Shown here: piece by piece, positions 14,323 through 22,690 of the stretch
How positions within the stretch are numbered: position 1 is the first letter of the stretch
How the letters are laid out: each line of letters opens with the position of its first letter
Assembly: GCA_900753405.1 (NCBI GenBank)
Contig: CAADYZ010000003.1
Span: 1-28,062 of the forward strand
Direction: 5' to 3'
DNA length: 28,062 bases
Origin: Campylobacteraceae bacterium
GTDB taxonomy: Bacteria > Campylobacterota > Campylobacteria > Campylobacterales > Campylobacteraceae
Program-made: the position numbers and the translations under genes
The notes under the pieces: generated by a model
What the model was told of the DNA's origin: nothing
Databases searched by the model: none
The model's input: the letters and a program-made list of their open reading frames with translations, nothing else

Positions 14323-15846
14323 ATGATTTTAGTTCTTGATTTTGGGTCGCAATACACTCAACTTTTGGTGAGGCGGTTGCGTGAGATTGGGTTTTATGCG
14401 GAGTTGTGCGCGTTTAACATCTCGCACGAAGAGGTCGTCAAAAAGGGCGCAAAAGGGGTGATTTTAAGCGGCGGACCAGCGAGTGTGTATGAAAAAAACG
14501 CCTACAAATGTGACGAGAAAATTTTTGAACTTGGGCTGCCGATTTTGGGTGTTTGCTACGGAATGCAGCTCATCGCCCAGCACTTTGGCGGCGAAGTTGT
14601 CGCAGCAAACGCGCGAGAATTTGGTAAGTCTTCGCTTATTGTTAAAGAAGACGGCGAACTGTTTGTAAATGTCAAAAACAACAGCGTTGTGTGGATGAGC
14701 CACAGCGACAAAGTCACCAAAATTCCAGAGTGCTTTAAAATCCTCGCAACCACTGAAAACAGCGAGTTTTGCGTCTTTGGCGACTACTCGCGTAAGATCT
14801 TTGGCTTGCAGTTTCACCCAGAAGTTGCGCATAGCGAATTTGGCGGGGAGATTTTGCGAAATTTTGCCAAAATGTGCGGCGAGGAGCGAAATTGGAGTAT
14901 GGGGAATTTTGCTAAGAGGCTAAAAGGCGAGCTACAAAACAAGATCAAGCCGAGCGAAAAAGTGCTTTGCGCAGTAAGCGGCGGCGTGGATAGTTCCGTT
15001 GTGGCGGCGCTTTTGGCTTACGCTGTGCCTGAGTCGTTGGAGGCGGTTTTTGTGGATAACGGGCTTTTGCGGCAGAATGAGGCGGAGATGGTGAAGCAGA
15101 TGTTTGCGGTAAAACTTGGCGTGAAACTCAACTTCATTGACGCGAGCGAGACTTTTTTGGAGCGGCTAAAAGGCGTGACTGAGCCAGAGGCAAAACGCAA
15201 GATCATCGGCAACACTTTCATTGAAATTTTCGAAAAAGTCGCAAGCGGGTTTGAAAATGTGAAATACCTCGCGCAAGGCACGCTCTACACCGACATCATC
15301 GAAAGCAGCGTGGCTGGCTCGTCTAAGACGATCAAAAGCCACCATAATGTCGGCGGTCTGCCTGAGAAGATGAATTTTGAGCTTGTCGAGCCGCTGAGGG
15401 AGATTTTCAAAGACGAGGTAAGAGCTCTTGGTTTGGAGCTTGGGCTTAGTCGGGATGTGCTTTTTCGCCACCCATTTCCAGGACCCGGACTTGCCATCCG
15501 CATCATCGGCGAGGTGACAAAAGAGCGTTTGGAGCTGCTGAGAAAGGCAGATGTCATCTTGCGAGACGAGCTAAAAGCGAGCGGTTGGTATGAAAGAACT
15601 TGGCAGGCGTTTTGCGTGCTGCTAAATGTCGCGAGTGTCGGGGTGATGGGAGATAACCGAACTTACGAAAACACCGTGTGCGTGCGCGTGGTGGATGCGA
15701 GTGACGGGATGACGGCGCAGTTTTCACGCCTGCCGTATGAGCTTTTAGAGCGCGTCAGCAGCAGGATCATCAACGAAGTCAGCGGGATCAACCGCGTTGT
15801 GTATGACATTTCAAGCAAGCCGCCTGCGACTATCGAATGGGAGTAA
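14323..15846 (+). CDS. guaA: GMP synthase (glutamine-hydrolysing)
   Basis: GuaA, 507 residues from this start, converts XMP to GMP using ATP and glutamine in purine synthesis. It has an N-terminal class I glutamine amidotransferase domain (ILVLDFGSQYTQLLVRR; catalytic Cys in LGVCYGMQLIA; HPE in LQFHPEVAHSE). An ATP-pyrophosphatase domain with the P-loop AVSGGVDSSVVA follows near residue 215. The C-terminal dimerisation domain ends in SKPPATIEWE, the usual GuaA terminus. The frame is open to 14290, but ATG 14323 is chosen because GGAGG lies six bases before it and the family starts with this strand. Confidence 0.97.
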   Translation: MILVLDFGSQYTQLLVRRLREIGFYAELCAFNISHEEVVKKGAKGVILSGGPASVYEKNAYKCDEKIFELGLPILGVCYGMQLIAQHFGGEVVAANAREFGKSSLIVKEDGELFVNVKNNSVVWMSHSDKVTKIPECFKILATTENSEFCVFGDYSRKIFGLQFHPEVAHSEFGGEILRNFAKMCGEERNWSMGNFAKRLKGELQNKIKPSEKVLCAVSGGVDSSVVAALLAYAVPESLEAVFVDNGLLRQNEAEMVKQMFAVKLGVKLNFIDASETFLERLKGVTEPEAKRKIIGNTFIEIFEKVASGFENVKYLAQGTLYTDIIESSVAGSSKTIKSHHNVGGLPEKMNFELVEPLREIFKDEVRALGLELGLSRDVLFRHPFPGPGLAIRIIGEVTKERLELLRKADVILRDELKASGWYERTWQAFCVLLNVASVGVMGDNRTYENTVCVRVVDASDGMTAQFSRLPYELLERVSSRIINEVSGINRVVYDISSKPPATIEWE

Positions 15847-15858
15847 AATGCTGAAATC

Positions 15859-15874
15859 AAATTTGGTTTTGACA
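15859..15874 (+). repeat. Interspersed motif between guaA and murI
   Basis: An exact AAATTTGGTTTTGACA starting 12 bases after the guaA stop, in sense orientation. Confidence 0.85.
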
Positions 15875-15912
15875 AATTCGCGCGAGGCAGCGTTGAGTTT
15901 AAAGAAGAGAAG

Positions 15913-16662
15913 ATGAAAATCGGCGTTTTTGACAGCGGAGTTGGCGGTCTTAGCGTGCTTGACGCGCTGCTTAAAGCCAGTCTTTTTGACGAGCTGATTT
16001 ACTACGGCGACACCGCGCGCGTGCCGTATGGCAACAAGGACAAAGAGACGATCGTCAAATTCAGCCTAGAAGCGGTCGAGTGGTTCAAAAAACAGAAGGT
16101 GGATATGCTCATTGTCGCGTGCAACACCGTCTCGGCGACTGCGATTAGGCAGATGCGGGAGGCGGCGGACTTTGAGATCTACGGCGTGATCGAAGCGGGG
16201 ATTTTACAAGCCCAAAAGGTCGTAACAAACAAAGACGACAAGCTTTTAGTCATCGCCACGCAAGCAACGATCAACGCCAAAGCCTACGAAAACGGGCTTG
16301 CAAAGGCGGGTTTTACGCGCGTTAATTCGCTTGCAACAGGGCTTTTTGTGCCGATGGTTGAAGAGGGGATTGTGCAAGGCGAAGTGGTGGATGCGGTTTT
16401 TAGGCATTACTTTGGCGGACTCAAAACCACGCCAAAAGCACTCATTTTAGGCTGCACGCACTTTCCGTTTTTAAGCGAGGCGTTGCGGGAATTTTTCGAC
16501 CACAAAGTCGCTTTGATCCACTCAGGCGAGGCGATGGTCGAGTTTTTAAACTCGCAGTGCAAGCTCGCGCGCAAAAATGTCAAAAGCGAGGTGAAATTTT
16601 ACGCCAGCAGCGACACCGCCCGCCTCGAAGAATTTGCCAAAAAGTGGGTTTTAAAGGGCTAA
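15913..16662 (+). CDS. murI: Glutamate racemase
   Basis: MurI, 249 residues, interconverts L- and D-glutamate to supply D-Glu for peptidoglycan. It is cofactor-independent and uses two Cys. Visible are IGVFDSGVGGLSVL at the N-terminus, YYGDTARVPYG, the first catalytic Cys in IVACNTVSATA (about residue 70), and the second in LILGCTHFPFL (about residue 180). Family length is about 250-270. ATG at 15913 follows AAGAGAAG. hemD starts two bases after the TAA, so the two are likely one transcript. Confidence 0.96.
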   Translation: MKIGVFDSGVGGLSVLDALLKASLFDELIYYGDTARVPYGNKDKETIVKFSLEAVEWFKKQKVDMLIVACNTVSATAIRQMREAADFEIYGVIEAGILQAQKVVTNKDDKLLVIATQATINAKAYENGLAKAGFTRVNSLATGLFVPMVEEGIVQGEVVDAVFRHYFGGLKTTPKALILGCTHFPFLSEALREFFDHKVALIHSGEAMVEFLNSQCKLARKNVKSEVKFYASSDTARLEEFAKKWVLKG

Positions 16663-16663
16663 A

Positions 16664-17389
16664 ATGGGTTTTGACGCAACGCCAAATTCGGTTTTGACAA
16701 CCTCTCAACTCGTTCGCCGACAAAACGCCGCCACGCCGCTTTTTGTCGTCTCAAACACGCCGCCAAAAGAGGCGACTCACCTAAAACTTACGCAAATTCA
16801 CCCACTTGCCTGCGCGTTAAACCCGCAAGAGTTTGAAGCGGTGGTTTTTACGAGCAAACACGCCGCCATCTCACTAGCAAACTGCCTTGACGCGGCGGCG
16901 TTAAAAGCACTTTGTCTTGACAGCCAAACGGCAAGCGTTGCGGCAAGTTGTGGCTTTGAGGTGGTGGATTTCAAAGCTGCTGAGGCAAGAGAGTTTGCGA
17001 GCAAAATCGCGCAGTTTTACGCCCAAAGAGGCGTGCCAAAAAAGCCGCTTTTGTGGGCGAGAGGGGCAGTTTTTTCAAAAGACTTGACGCAGCTTTTGGC
17101 GGACTTTGGTTTAAACGCAAGCAGCGTTAGCGTTTATGAAAACCGCATTTTAAAAGTCGATGCAAGCTTGCAACCGCCGCAAAATTCGGTGATTTTATTC
17201 ACCAGCGGGATCAACGCAAAAGCCTTTTTGCAAAACTTTGAGTGGCAAAAAAGCTACCTCGCGTTTGCAAGTGGCGAGAGCGCAAAAAAGGAGCTGTTAA
17301 AAGCAGGCGTTGAAGGTGTTTGCGTCTGCAAAAGCACGAAGATAGACGACTGCGTAAGGCAGATCAAACTCTTTCTTGCGAAAAACTGA
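16664..17389 (+). CDS. hemD: Uroporphyrinogen-III synthase (HemD family)
   Basis: A 241-residue protein that cyclises hydroxymethylbilane with inversion of ring D, giving uroporphyrinogen III for heme and siroheme synthesis. The family is divergent; recognisable parts are AVVFTSKHAA near residue 65, LLWARGAV, SVYENRI, and VILFTSGINAKAFL followed by LAFASGESAKKEL in the C-terminal half. The first 25 residues before LFVVSNTP look like an extension, and they include PNSVLT, encoded by an interspersed motif copy. No internal ATG would remove this extension, so the motif seems to be part of the translated N-terminus. ATG 16664 is two bases after murI. Confidence 0.85.
   Translation: MGFDATPNSVLTTSQLVRRQNAATPLFVVSNTPPKEATHLKLTQIHPLACALNPQEFEAVVFTSKHAAISLANCLDAAALKALCLDSQTASVAASCGFEVVDFKAAEAREFASKIAQFYAQRGVPKKPLLWARGAVFSKDLTQLLADFGLNASSVSVYENRILKVDASLQPPQNSVILFTSGINAKAFLQNFEWQKSYLAFASGESAKKELLKAGVEGVCVCKSTKIDDCVRQIKLFLAKN
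16684..16699 (+). repeat. Interspersed motif inside the hemD 5' end (sense)
   Basis: An exact AAATTCGGTTTTGACA read as P-N-S-V-L-T at residues 7-12, in what appears to be an N-terminal extension. Confidence 0.85.
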
Positions 17390-17413
17390 CCTCAGCACTC
17401 GCGTTGAAATTTC

Positions 17414-17596
17414 AAATTCGAGTTTGACATTTTCAAATCACCTTGACGAGTTTTTTTTGGGATTTGGCGGAGCGGTAGCGTGGCTGTTTGAGGTTTAAAA
17501 GTTTGCCACGCCAAAGCGTTAAAACAAATTCGGTTTGACAATTCGCAGTGTTACGAAACTCAAATTTGAGTTTGACAAAATTGCGAAAACCGAATT
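17414..17596. repeat. Cluster of diverged motif copies between hemD and dgkA
   Basis: Four diverged copies occur in the convergent space: 17414-17429 (+, AAATTCGAGTTTGACA), 17526-17540 (+, one T deleted), 17562-17577 (+, AAATTTGAGTTTGACA) and a partial 17583-17596 (-). A seven-base inverted repeat GCGTGGC / GCCACGC near 17478-17511 and a T8 tract at 17452-17459 lie among them. No gene is visible in this 226-base gap. Confidence 0.65.
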
Positions 17597-17615
17597 TAAA
17601 ACTGCGCAGCAAAGC

Positions 17616-17969
17616 TTAAAGCAGTCTTAGAAGCACAACCACCCACGACACAACCGCAAGCGAAATCGTCAAAAAAACCGCCGCACTTCCGCAGTCTTTG
17701 GCGACTTTTGCGAGCGGATGAAACTCTTTTGTCACAAGATCTACGCAGGCTTCAACCGCGCTGTTAAGGCACTCGACAACCAAGATCATCACCAAAACCG
17801 CGCCCAAAAAGAGGTGCTCTAAAAGCGTGAGCGGCAAGAAAAAATCCACCACCAACGCGGGCAAAACAATAGCCAACTCAGCACGAAACGAAACCTCGTT
17901 TTTCACCATCGCCCCAAGTCCAGCAAGAGCGTAACCCCAGTTTGCAAAAAAGTTGTATTTTGGCTTCAT
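17616..17969 (-). CDS. dgkA: Diacylglycerol kinase
   Basis: DgkA, 117 residues, a small integral inner-membrane kinase that phosphorylates diacylglycerol with ATP. It recycles the diacylglycerol released when phosphoethanolamine or phosphoglycerol is taken from phospholipid. Three membrane helices are evident. The catalytic signature is VECLNSAVEACVDLVTKE followed by HPLAKVAKDCGSAAVF. Its ATG overlaps the eptC stop (ATGA). The pairing is functionally sensible, since EptC releases diacylglycerol. I recall the same pair in C. jejuni (Cj0256-Cj0257). Confidence 0.96.
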   Translation of the reverse strand: MKPKYNFFANWGYALAGLGAMVKNEVSFRAELAIVLPALVVDFFLPLTLLEHLFLGAVLVMILVVECLNSAVEACVDLVTKEFHPLAKVAKDCGSAAVFLTISLAVVSWVVVLLRLL

Positions 17970-19513
17970 TTTGCCTCCTTGAAAAGGTCAAGCTCGGCGT
18001 TGTAAATCGCAGTTTTGACGCCAAAGTAGCTCAAAATCGAGTGAAAAATATAGTCTTGCGAAAGGTTTTTGTGAGTTTTTGCCGCTCTTAACAACGCTTT
18101 GTCGTGTGAAAAAAGCAGCATCGGCACGCTCGTTTGCACCTCTGGGGCGATGGCGTATGGCATCCCGTGAAGGTAAAGTCCGTCCTCGCCCAAGCTCTCG
18201 CCGTGGTCTGAGATGTAAAGCAGGGTGGCGTTTTGGTTGGTTTGGAGGCGTTTAATCAACTCGCTTAGCACAAAATCGGTGTATAAAATCGTGTTGTCAT
18301 AGACATTTCGCAGCTCGCTCTCAGAGCATTTTTCAAGCTCGTTTGTGTTGCAAGAGGGCGTGAATTTGGCAAATTCTTTTGGGTAGCGTTTGTAATAGGT
18401 CGGTCCGTGCGAGCCTTGCAGGTGGATGACGATGACGCCTGTTTGCTGCGTGGCTAAGACGCCGTCAAACTCGTCAAGCAACTCTGCGTCAAAGTCGGTT
18501 TTTAGTAGCTGCACGCTGCTCAACCTGTCGCACACGCCTTGATAACCGCCCGAATTCGTGCCGATCCACGCGATAGGGAGTTGCAGTCGTTTTAGGAGGT
18601 CAAAAACATTCTCCTCAAAGTCGCGTTTTGAAAACTCCGTGCGTAGTTTTTGTGAAAACATACACGGCACGCTCACCGCCGTTGAAGTCCCGCAAGAAGT
18701 AGCGGTGAAGTAGGCGATGTTTGCGAGGCGAGAGGTGTAGAAATTCGTCTCGTTTGGCTTGTAGCCAAGAGCGGAGAAGTTTTGCGCGCGGGCGGTTTCG
18801 CCGATGACAAAGACTAGCAGTTTTGAGACGGGTTTTTCAAGCGAGGCGTCTGGGGCGATGACGGAGAGGGTTTTTGGTTTTTTGTAAAGCGTGCGAAGGT
18901 ATTTGTTTGTGGATTTGATCGGTGCGTATGGCAAGAAGAGGTATTCAACTTGTTTGTAGTGTCGGAAAAACGGCATAAGCATTTCAAGCTGCGGGACGGC
19001 TACGGCAGCAAGAAAAGCGAGCGAGAGTAGGAGGATGGATGCTTTTTGCAGCAAGTGGCGTTGCCAGTTGTGATAGCGAATTTTGACTTTTAAGATGACT
19101 AGGCTCGGCAAAACACCCAAAAACGCCACCCACAAAACAAAGCCAAAATTCAGCAGCTCAAACGCCTCTTTTGTGTCGGTTTTGAAGGTGTTTTCAACCA
19201 TCGAAGCGTCTATGAAAACGCCGAATTTGGTAATGAAATAACTGCAAACGGCGGTTAATAGCACAAACAAAATGGCAAGAAATTTCGTCAAAAAAGGCAC
19301 AAAAAGCAGCGCGCAACAAAACAGCAAAAGCAAAAAGCCGATCGCTACAAAGCTTAACGCCTCGACAAAGTCAGACTCGCCGTATTTAAAGCAAAATGCA
19401 AAAATGTTAAAATTCATTGCTGTTAAAAACAGCGTCACTGCTAGCACAAACCAAGACCACGAAACCTCTTTTGCAAAAAGCAAATTTAGCCGCCCAAACC
19501 AGAGTTGTAACAT
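17966..19513 (-). CDS. eptC: Phosphoethanolamine transferase (EptA/EptC family)
   Basis: A 515-residue inner-membrane enzyme with about five N-terminal membrane helices and a periplasmic alkaline-phosphatase-fold domain. It moves phosphoethanolamine from phosphatidylethanolamine to lipid A; in C. jejuni EptC also modifies the flagellar rod protein FlgG. Zinc-site and catalytic elements are visible: FVIGETARAQNFSALGY (Glu near 239), SCGTSTAVSVPCMFS with the nucleophilic Thr near 277-279, HLQGSHGPTY, and ISDHGESLGE with DLYLHG-like LYLHG (Asp-His near 436-437, His near 449). The modification lowers negative charge and raises resistance to cationic peptides. ATG at 19513 follows AAGGA. It lies downstream of lptD and overlaps dgkA. 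Confidence 0.95.
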   Translation of the reverse strand: MLQLWFGRLNLLFAKEVSWSWFVLAVTLFLTAMNFNIFAFCFKYGESDFVEALSFVAIGFLLLLFCCALLFVPFLTKFLAILFVLLTAVCSYFITKFGVFIDASMVENTFKTDTKEAFELLNFGFVLWVAFLGVLPSLVILKVKIRYHNWQRHLLQKASILLLSLAFLAAVAVPQLEMLMPFFRHYKQVEYLFLPYAPIKSTNKYLRTLYKKPKTLSVIAPDASLEKPVSKLLVFVIGETARAQNFSALGYKPNETNFYTSRLANIAYFTATSCGTSTAVSVPCMFSQKLRTEFSKRDFEENVFDLLKRLQLPIAWIGTNSGGYQGVCDRLSSVQLLKTDFDAELLDEFDGVLATQQTGVIVIHLQGSHGPTYYKRYPKEFAKFTPSCNTNELEKCSESELRNVYDNTILYTDFVLSELIKRLQTNQNATLLYISDHGESLGEDGLYLHGMPYAIAPEVQTSVPMLLFSHDKALLRAAKTHKNLSQDYIFHSILSYFGVKTAIYNAELDLFKEAK

Positions 19514-19580
19514 CCAAATCCTTAGTTTTTTCTCGTAAAATAACCAAAAAATGTTAAGTAAAATTAAACGCCTTAAAATT

Positions 19581-19596
19581 TGTCAAAACCGAATTT
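19581..19596 (-). repeat. Interspersed motif after the lptD stop
   Basis: An exact AAATTCGGTTTTGACA on minus, starting three bases after the lptD TAA. Confidence 0.85.
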
Positions 19597-19599
19597 GTT

Positions 19600-21807
19600 T
19601 TAGTTGTCGTAAATGTGGTCTATGTTGTGCGAATACCCTGCTTGTCCGATCGGGTAAAAGCGGAAAAAGAGGTAAAACTCCTCCTCGCGGTTTGCTCTCA
19701 CGCCCGTTTTTGTGTTGCGCGGCTTGACATCTTCTGTGTAGTTAAAGCCCACTTGCCAGCAGCCAAATTTTGCTAAAATTCCAGCGTTCCAGCCCTTTTT
19801 GTAACTGCGAGTAAGGTCGTAGTCAAGTCCGCCGCTTAACTCGACATTACGCCCGATCTTCACCGCCAAATTCGAGGTGAAGTAGTTTTCATTATCAGGC
19901 GTTTTGCCCACGCGGTGTTGGTAGGTTTGCGTTCCGCTGAGTGTGAAAAATTTTGAGTTAAAAGCAAGCGTGTTTTGGTAAGTTTGCATCTGCTTTAACT
20001 CTCTTGAATACTCAAAGGCGTTTTTCAAAGTCAGCCCGCCTAAGAAGAGTTCGGTTTTTGAGCGGAGGTTGCCAAAACTGCTCTCTTCTAAGTCAAAACT
20101 TTGGTCTAAGTAGTGCCGCAAAATGCGGCTGCCGTCTTTTAAGTAAAACTGATTTGTCGCCTCAAAAAAGAGGTTTTGCGTGGTGTAACGCGCCTCTAAA
20201 CCTTGGATGAAATTCTCCTCCCAAAAGCCTGCTCTTGTGTAGTTTGTGCCGCTTAAAGCGTGGCTTTTTAGCAGTTTTGGCGCAAACTCTCCGTGTTTAA
20301 AGCCCGGTTGGATGAAGCTAAAAGAGGCGTCAATGGTGTGTAGCAAAAAGCCGTAGTTTTTTGCCAAATTCGAATTTAGCGTAGCCTCCGTGTAGCTTCG
20401 CAGGTAATCTTCGCTTTTGTCCGCAACTAGTGTGGTGCATAAATTCGGGCTTTGGCAAAGGGCGTTAAACCTGCGGTTATACTCCGCGTGGCTGGCGTAA
20501 AAGCGTTGTTTCAACTCGACATTCACCCACCTGCTCGCATTGAAGTTTAGACGAAGTGGCAGGTCGGCTTCGTAGTGCCGTGCGGTCACGCCGATGCCGC
20601 GGGCATAGTTGTGCGCTTTTGCGTCAAACGAGTAACTAAACGCCCCCAAAACTCGCTGCCACCACGCCTCGTTTTGCACGCTAAGCGGCGTTGCGTGGCG
20701 GTGGTAGTGAAGCGTTGGCAACTCCTGCAAAGTGTCGTGGTTGCCGTTTTTGTTGGCGAGTTTGGTGGTGTCGATGTAGTAACGCCCGTAAAGCCCGAGG
20801 TAGTCTTTTTGCCACGCGGTGAAGTAGTTTAGGCGTGAGACGATGAGGCTGTCGTAGTCGTTTTTCCTGCTTTTTGTGTTGAGATAGTCGATGTCATTAA
20901 GCCAAGTTCCCTCAAACGCAAGTCCTTCTTGGGCTGAATTTAGCCACTTGCTAAAAACATTTTGCCGCGTGTAGCGCCCTTCAACTCCGTGATGGTCGTG
21001 GTGGAGCAGTCCTTCTTTCTGAAAGTAGTGGTCTTTTTCCTTGAAAAACCCGTAGCGAATTTCGCCAAACCCCTCAGGCGAATCCACCCACCGAAAAGTC
21101 GTCCCAAGCCCGTAACCGCGGCGGTTTCTCAGCTGCGGGTCAAACTGCAAGTCCCACCAGTTTTGGGGGGCGATGTAAAAAGGCAGCACAAGCCGCAAAC
21201 CCTCGCTGTTTTTGTAACTCACATCAGGATACAAAAAGCCCGTTGTGCGTTTGTTTGTCGTTGGAAAACCAAAGTAAGGCAGGTAGAAAATCGGCGCTTT
21301 GTGCGCGTAAAAAACGACATTATAAAGGTGCAAAAACTGCTTTTGCGTGTCAAGTTTGCTGCGACTAAATGCCACGCTCCACGCAGGGGAGCTGGCGTCA
21401 CACGAGGAGAGGATGGAGTTTGTCGTGAGGGTGATGTTGCCGTGAGCACAAAGGCTTTGAGCTTGCATCCAAATCTCATTTTCCCGCTCAAAAACAAAGA
21501 CTTCGCTGGCGTTTAAATTCGAATTTGAGGTGTTTAAAACTGCGTGGGCGGCTAAAATGCTGGTGTTTTGGCTAATTAGCGTGACATTATCGCTTAAAGT
21601 GAGGATGTTAGTTTTGGTGTTGAGCGAGGAATTTTTCGCTTTAATCAGCCTCGTTGGCGAGTAAAGCAGCGAATTTTGCCCAAAACTCACCGTTGAGTTT
21701 TGCGAGTTGTTGATGACGATGTTGTCAGTTAGCAGTTGCAGCCGCTCAGTGCCAAACGCCACAAACGGCGTGAAAACAACCGCGCCGAGCAACCCTCGCC
21801 AACTCAT
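19600..21807 (-). CDS. lptD: LPS-assembly protein LptD
   Basis: An outer-membrane beta-barrel, 735 residues from this start, that with LptE inserts lipopolysaccharide/lipooligosaccharide into the outer leaflet. MSWRGLLGAVVFTPFVAFG is a signal peptide. The N-terminal OstA/LptA-like periplasmic domain follows (LLTDNIVINNSQNS, then repeated short strands such as NILTLSDNVTLISQNTSI). A barrel domain comes next (YLPYFGFPTTNKRTTGFLYP, WWDLQFDPQLRNRRGYG) and the protein ends in an aromatic strand. The frame is open to 22008, but that extension overlaps the RDD gene, and ATG 21807 gives a proper signal peptide two bases after the RDD stop. Two AAATTCGAATTT stretches (near 20368 and 21515) encode N-S-N-L. 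Confidence 0.94.
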   Translation of the reverse strand: MSWRGLLGAVVFTPFVAFGTERLQLLTDNIVINNSQNSTVSFGQNSLLYSPTRLIKAKNSSLNTKTNILTLSDNVTLISQNTSILAAHAVLNTSNSNLNASEVFVFERENEIWMQAQSLCAHGNITLTTNSILSSCDASSPAWSVAFSRSKLDTQKQFLHLYNVVFYAHKAPIFYLPYFGFPTTNKRTTGFLYPDVSYKNSEGLRLVLPFYIAPQNWWDLQFDPQLRNRRGYGLGTTFRWVDSPEGFGEIRYGFFKEKDHYFQKEGLLHHDHHGVEGRYTRQNVFSKWLNSAQEGLAFEGTWLNDIDYLNTKSRKNDYDSLIVSRLNYFTAWQKDYLGLYGRYYIDTTKLANKNGNHDTLQELPTLHYHRHATPLSVQNEAWWQRVLGAFSYSFDAKAHNYARGIGVTARHYEADLPLRLNFNASRWVNVELKQRFYASHAEYNRRFNALCQSPNLCTTLVADKSEDYLRSYTEATLNSNLAKNYGFLLHTIDASFSFIQPGFKHGEFAPKLLKSHALSGTNYTRAGFWEENFIQGLEARYTTQNLFFEATNQFYLKDGSRILRHYLDQSFDLEESSFGNLRSKTELFLGGLTLKNAFEYSRELKQMQTYQNTLAFNSKFFTLSGTQTYQHRVGKTPDNENYFTSNLAVKIGRNVELSGGLDYDLTRSYKKGWNAGILAKFGCWQVGFNYTEDVKPRNTKTGVRANREEEFYLFFRFYPIGQAGYSHNIDHIYDN

Positions 21808-21808
21808 T

Positions 21809-22279
21809 CTACTCCCCAACAACAATCGTCCTTGAAGCAAAGTCGTGCCACGCGCGGCGTGAGGGCGAAAAGAGCGCCCAAAGACAACCGAGATAAAAAA
21901 CATTCTGACTAACAATCCGCACAACCGCGCGCACCAAAGACGCCACAAACAGCGGTTTTTCGCCACTTTGCGCATCCACAACCCGCAGTCTAAACAACTT
22001 TTTTCCAAGCGTTTTAGAAAAGGTCATCACACAAAAAGTTTGATACAAAATCTCCACTGCGTAATACAAAAAAATCACTTTCTTACTCGCGTTTGACAAC
22101 TCTTGTAACAACAAAATTTCCTCCTCGCCAAGCGTTGCGTTCGTGCTTAAAAGCTCGCTGCCGCGTAAAATCACCTCAGAAGTTTGCGTGTCGATGAAAA
22201 AAAGCGAAAGCATAAGAACAACCACGATGAGGTCGATGATAAAAGCGGCAGTTCTGCGAAAGAAGATTGTGATGTCCAT
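21809..22279 (-). CDS. RDD-family membrane protein
   Basis: A 156-residue integral membrane protein of the RDD family, whose function is generally unknown (some members are linked to sodium or proton transport). FFRRTAAFIIDLIVVVLML carries the Arg and Asp of the name in the first helix. The second region has KVIFLYYAVEILYQTF followed by FSKTLGKKLFRLRVVD, the typical RDD C-terminal signature, and the last part is a third hydrophobic stretch. The frame is open upstream to 22429, but the family starts near MDITIFFRR, so ATG 22279 is chosen. It is coupled to lptD (one base between stop and start). I recall a comparable neighbour of lptD in C. jejuni. Confidence 0.88.
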   Translation of the reverse strand: MDITIFFRRTAAFIIDLIVVVLMLSLFFIDTQTSEVILRGSELLSTNATLGEEEILLLQELSNASKKVIFLYYAVEILYQTFCVMTFSKTLGKKLFRLRVVDAQSGEKPLFVASLVRAVVRIVSQNVFYLGCLWALFSPSRRAWHDFASRTIVVGE

Positions 22280-22559
22280 TTTTCTGCTTTTTGATATGCT
22301 AAAACCCAAATAGCCGTTGCGAGTAAGTAGCCTTCGAAAAAGAAAGCTAATTTTGCAGGTAGATCCAGTTTTAGGTCGCCGCTTCTCGCAAAAGCTCAAA
22401 CAAAGTCGCGTCACACCACTAGGATACATCGCCGCTGATACTAAGTAGTTCGGGCTACAAAAAAACGCTGTCGAACTATTCAGGCGAGTGGATTTTACAC
22501 AAAAAAGCTGAAAATTTCTCTAAATTCTTGCCAAACTCGGCAAAATTTGCAAGGTTTTT

Positions 22560-22623
22560 TGTCAAAACCGAATTTGACTGCGGTTTTAACCCAAATTTGG
22601 TTTTGACAAATTTGGTTTTAACA
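22560..22623. repeat. Three clustered interspersed motif copies
   Basis: 22560-22575 (-, exact), 22593-22608 (+, exact) and 22608-22623 (+, AAATTTGGTTTTAACA). The last two share one base, so they form a head-to-tail tandem. Confidence 0.85.
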
Positions 22624-22646
22624 AACGGTAAAGCGGTCGCCAAATT

Positions 22647-22672
22647 TGCTAAAATCAAATTTGATTTTAGCA
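22647..22672. repeat. Perfect palindrome, AGCA variant of the motif
   Basis: TGCTAAAATC, AAATTT, GATTTTAGCA: a perfect 26-base palindrome just downstream of the argS stop. Confidence 0.8.
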
Positions 22673-22690
22673 AATTCACGCACGCAAAAG

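Larger units (their letters stand above)
22280..22690. other. Intergenic region with clustered motif copies
   Basis: About 410 bases between the RDD gene and argS with no gene I can support. A plus-strand frame through 22350-22443 has backbone-like codons (VDPVLGRRF, then TPLGYIAADTK and a stop) and could be the tail of a decayed gene, but I cannot identify it. A seven-base stem TAGTTCG / CGAACTA lies at 22446-22478. Four motif units follow at 22560-22672. Confidence 0.5.

Noticed and set aside
21809..22008. Longer LptD reading frame starting at 22008
   Set aside because: The extra 67 residues overlap the RDD gene in another frame and are Cys/Arg/Trp-rich without a signal peptide at the start; ATG 21807 gives a normal signal peptide.
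22280..22429. N-terminal 50-residue extension of the RDD protein
   Set aside because: It is Arg/Ser/Cys-rich with no family similarity; RDD proteins begin near the first helix, matching ATG 22279.
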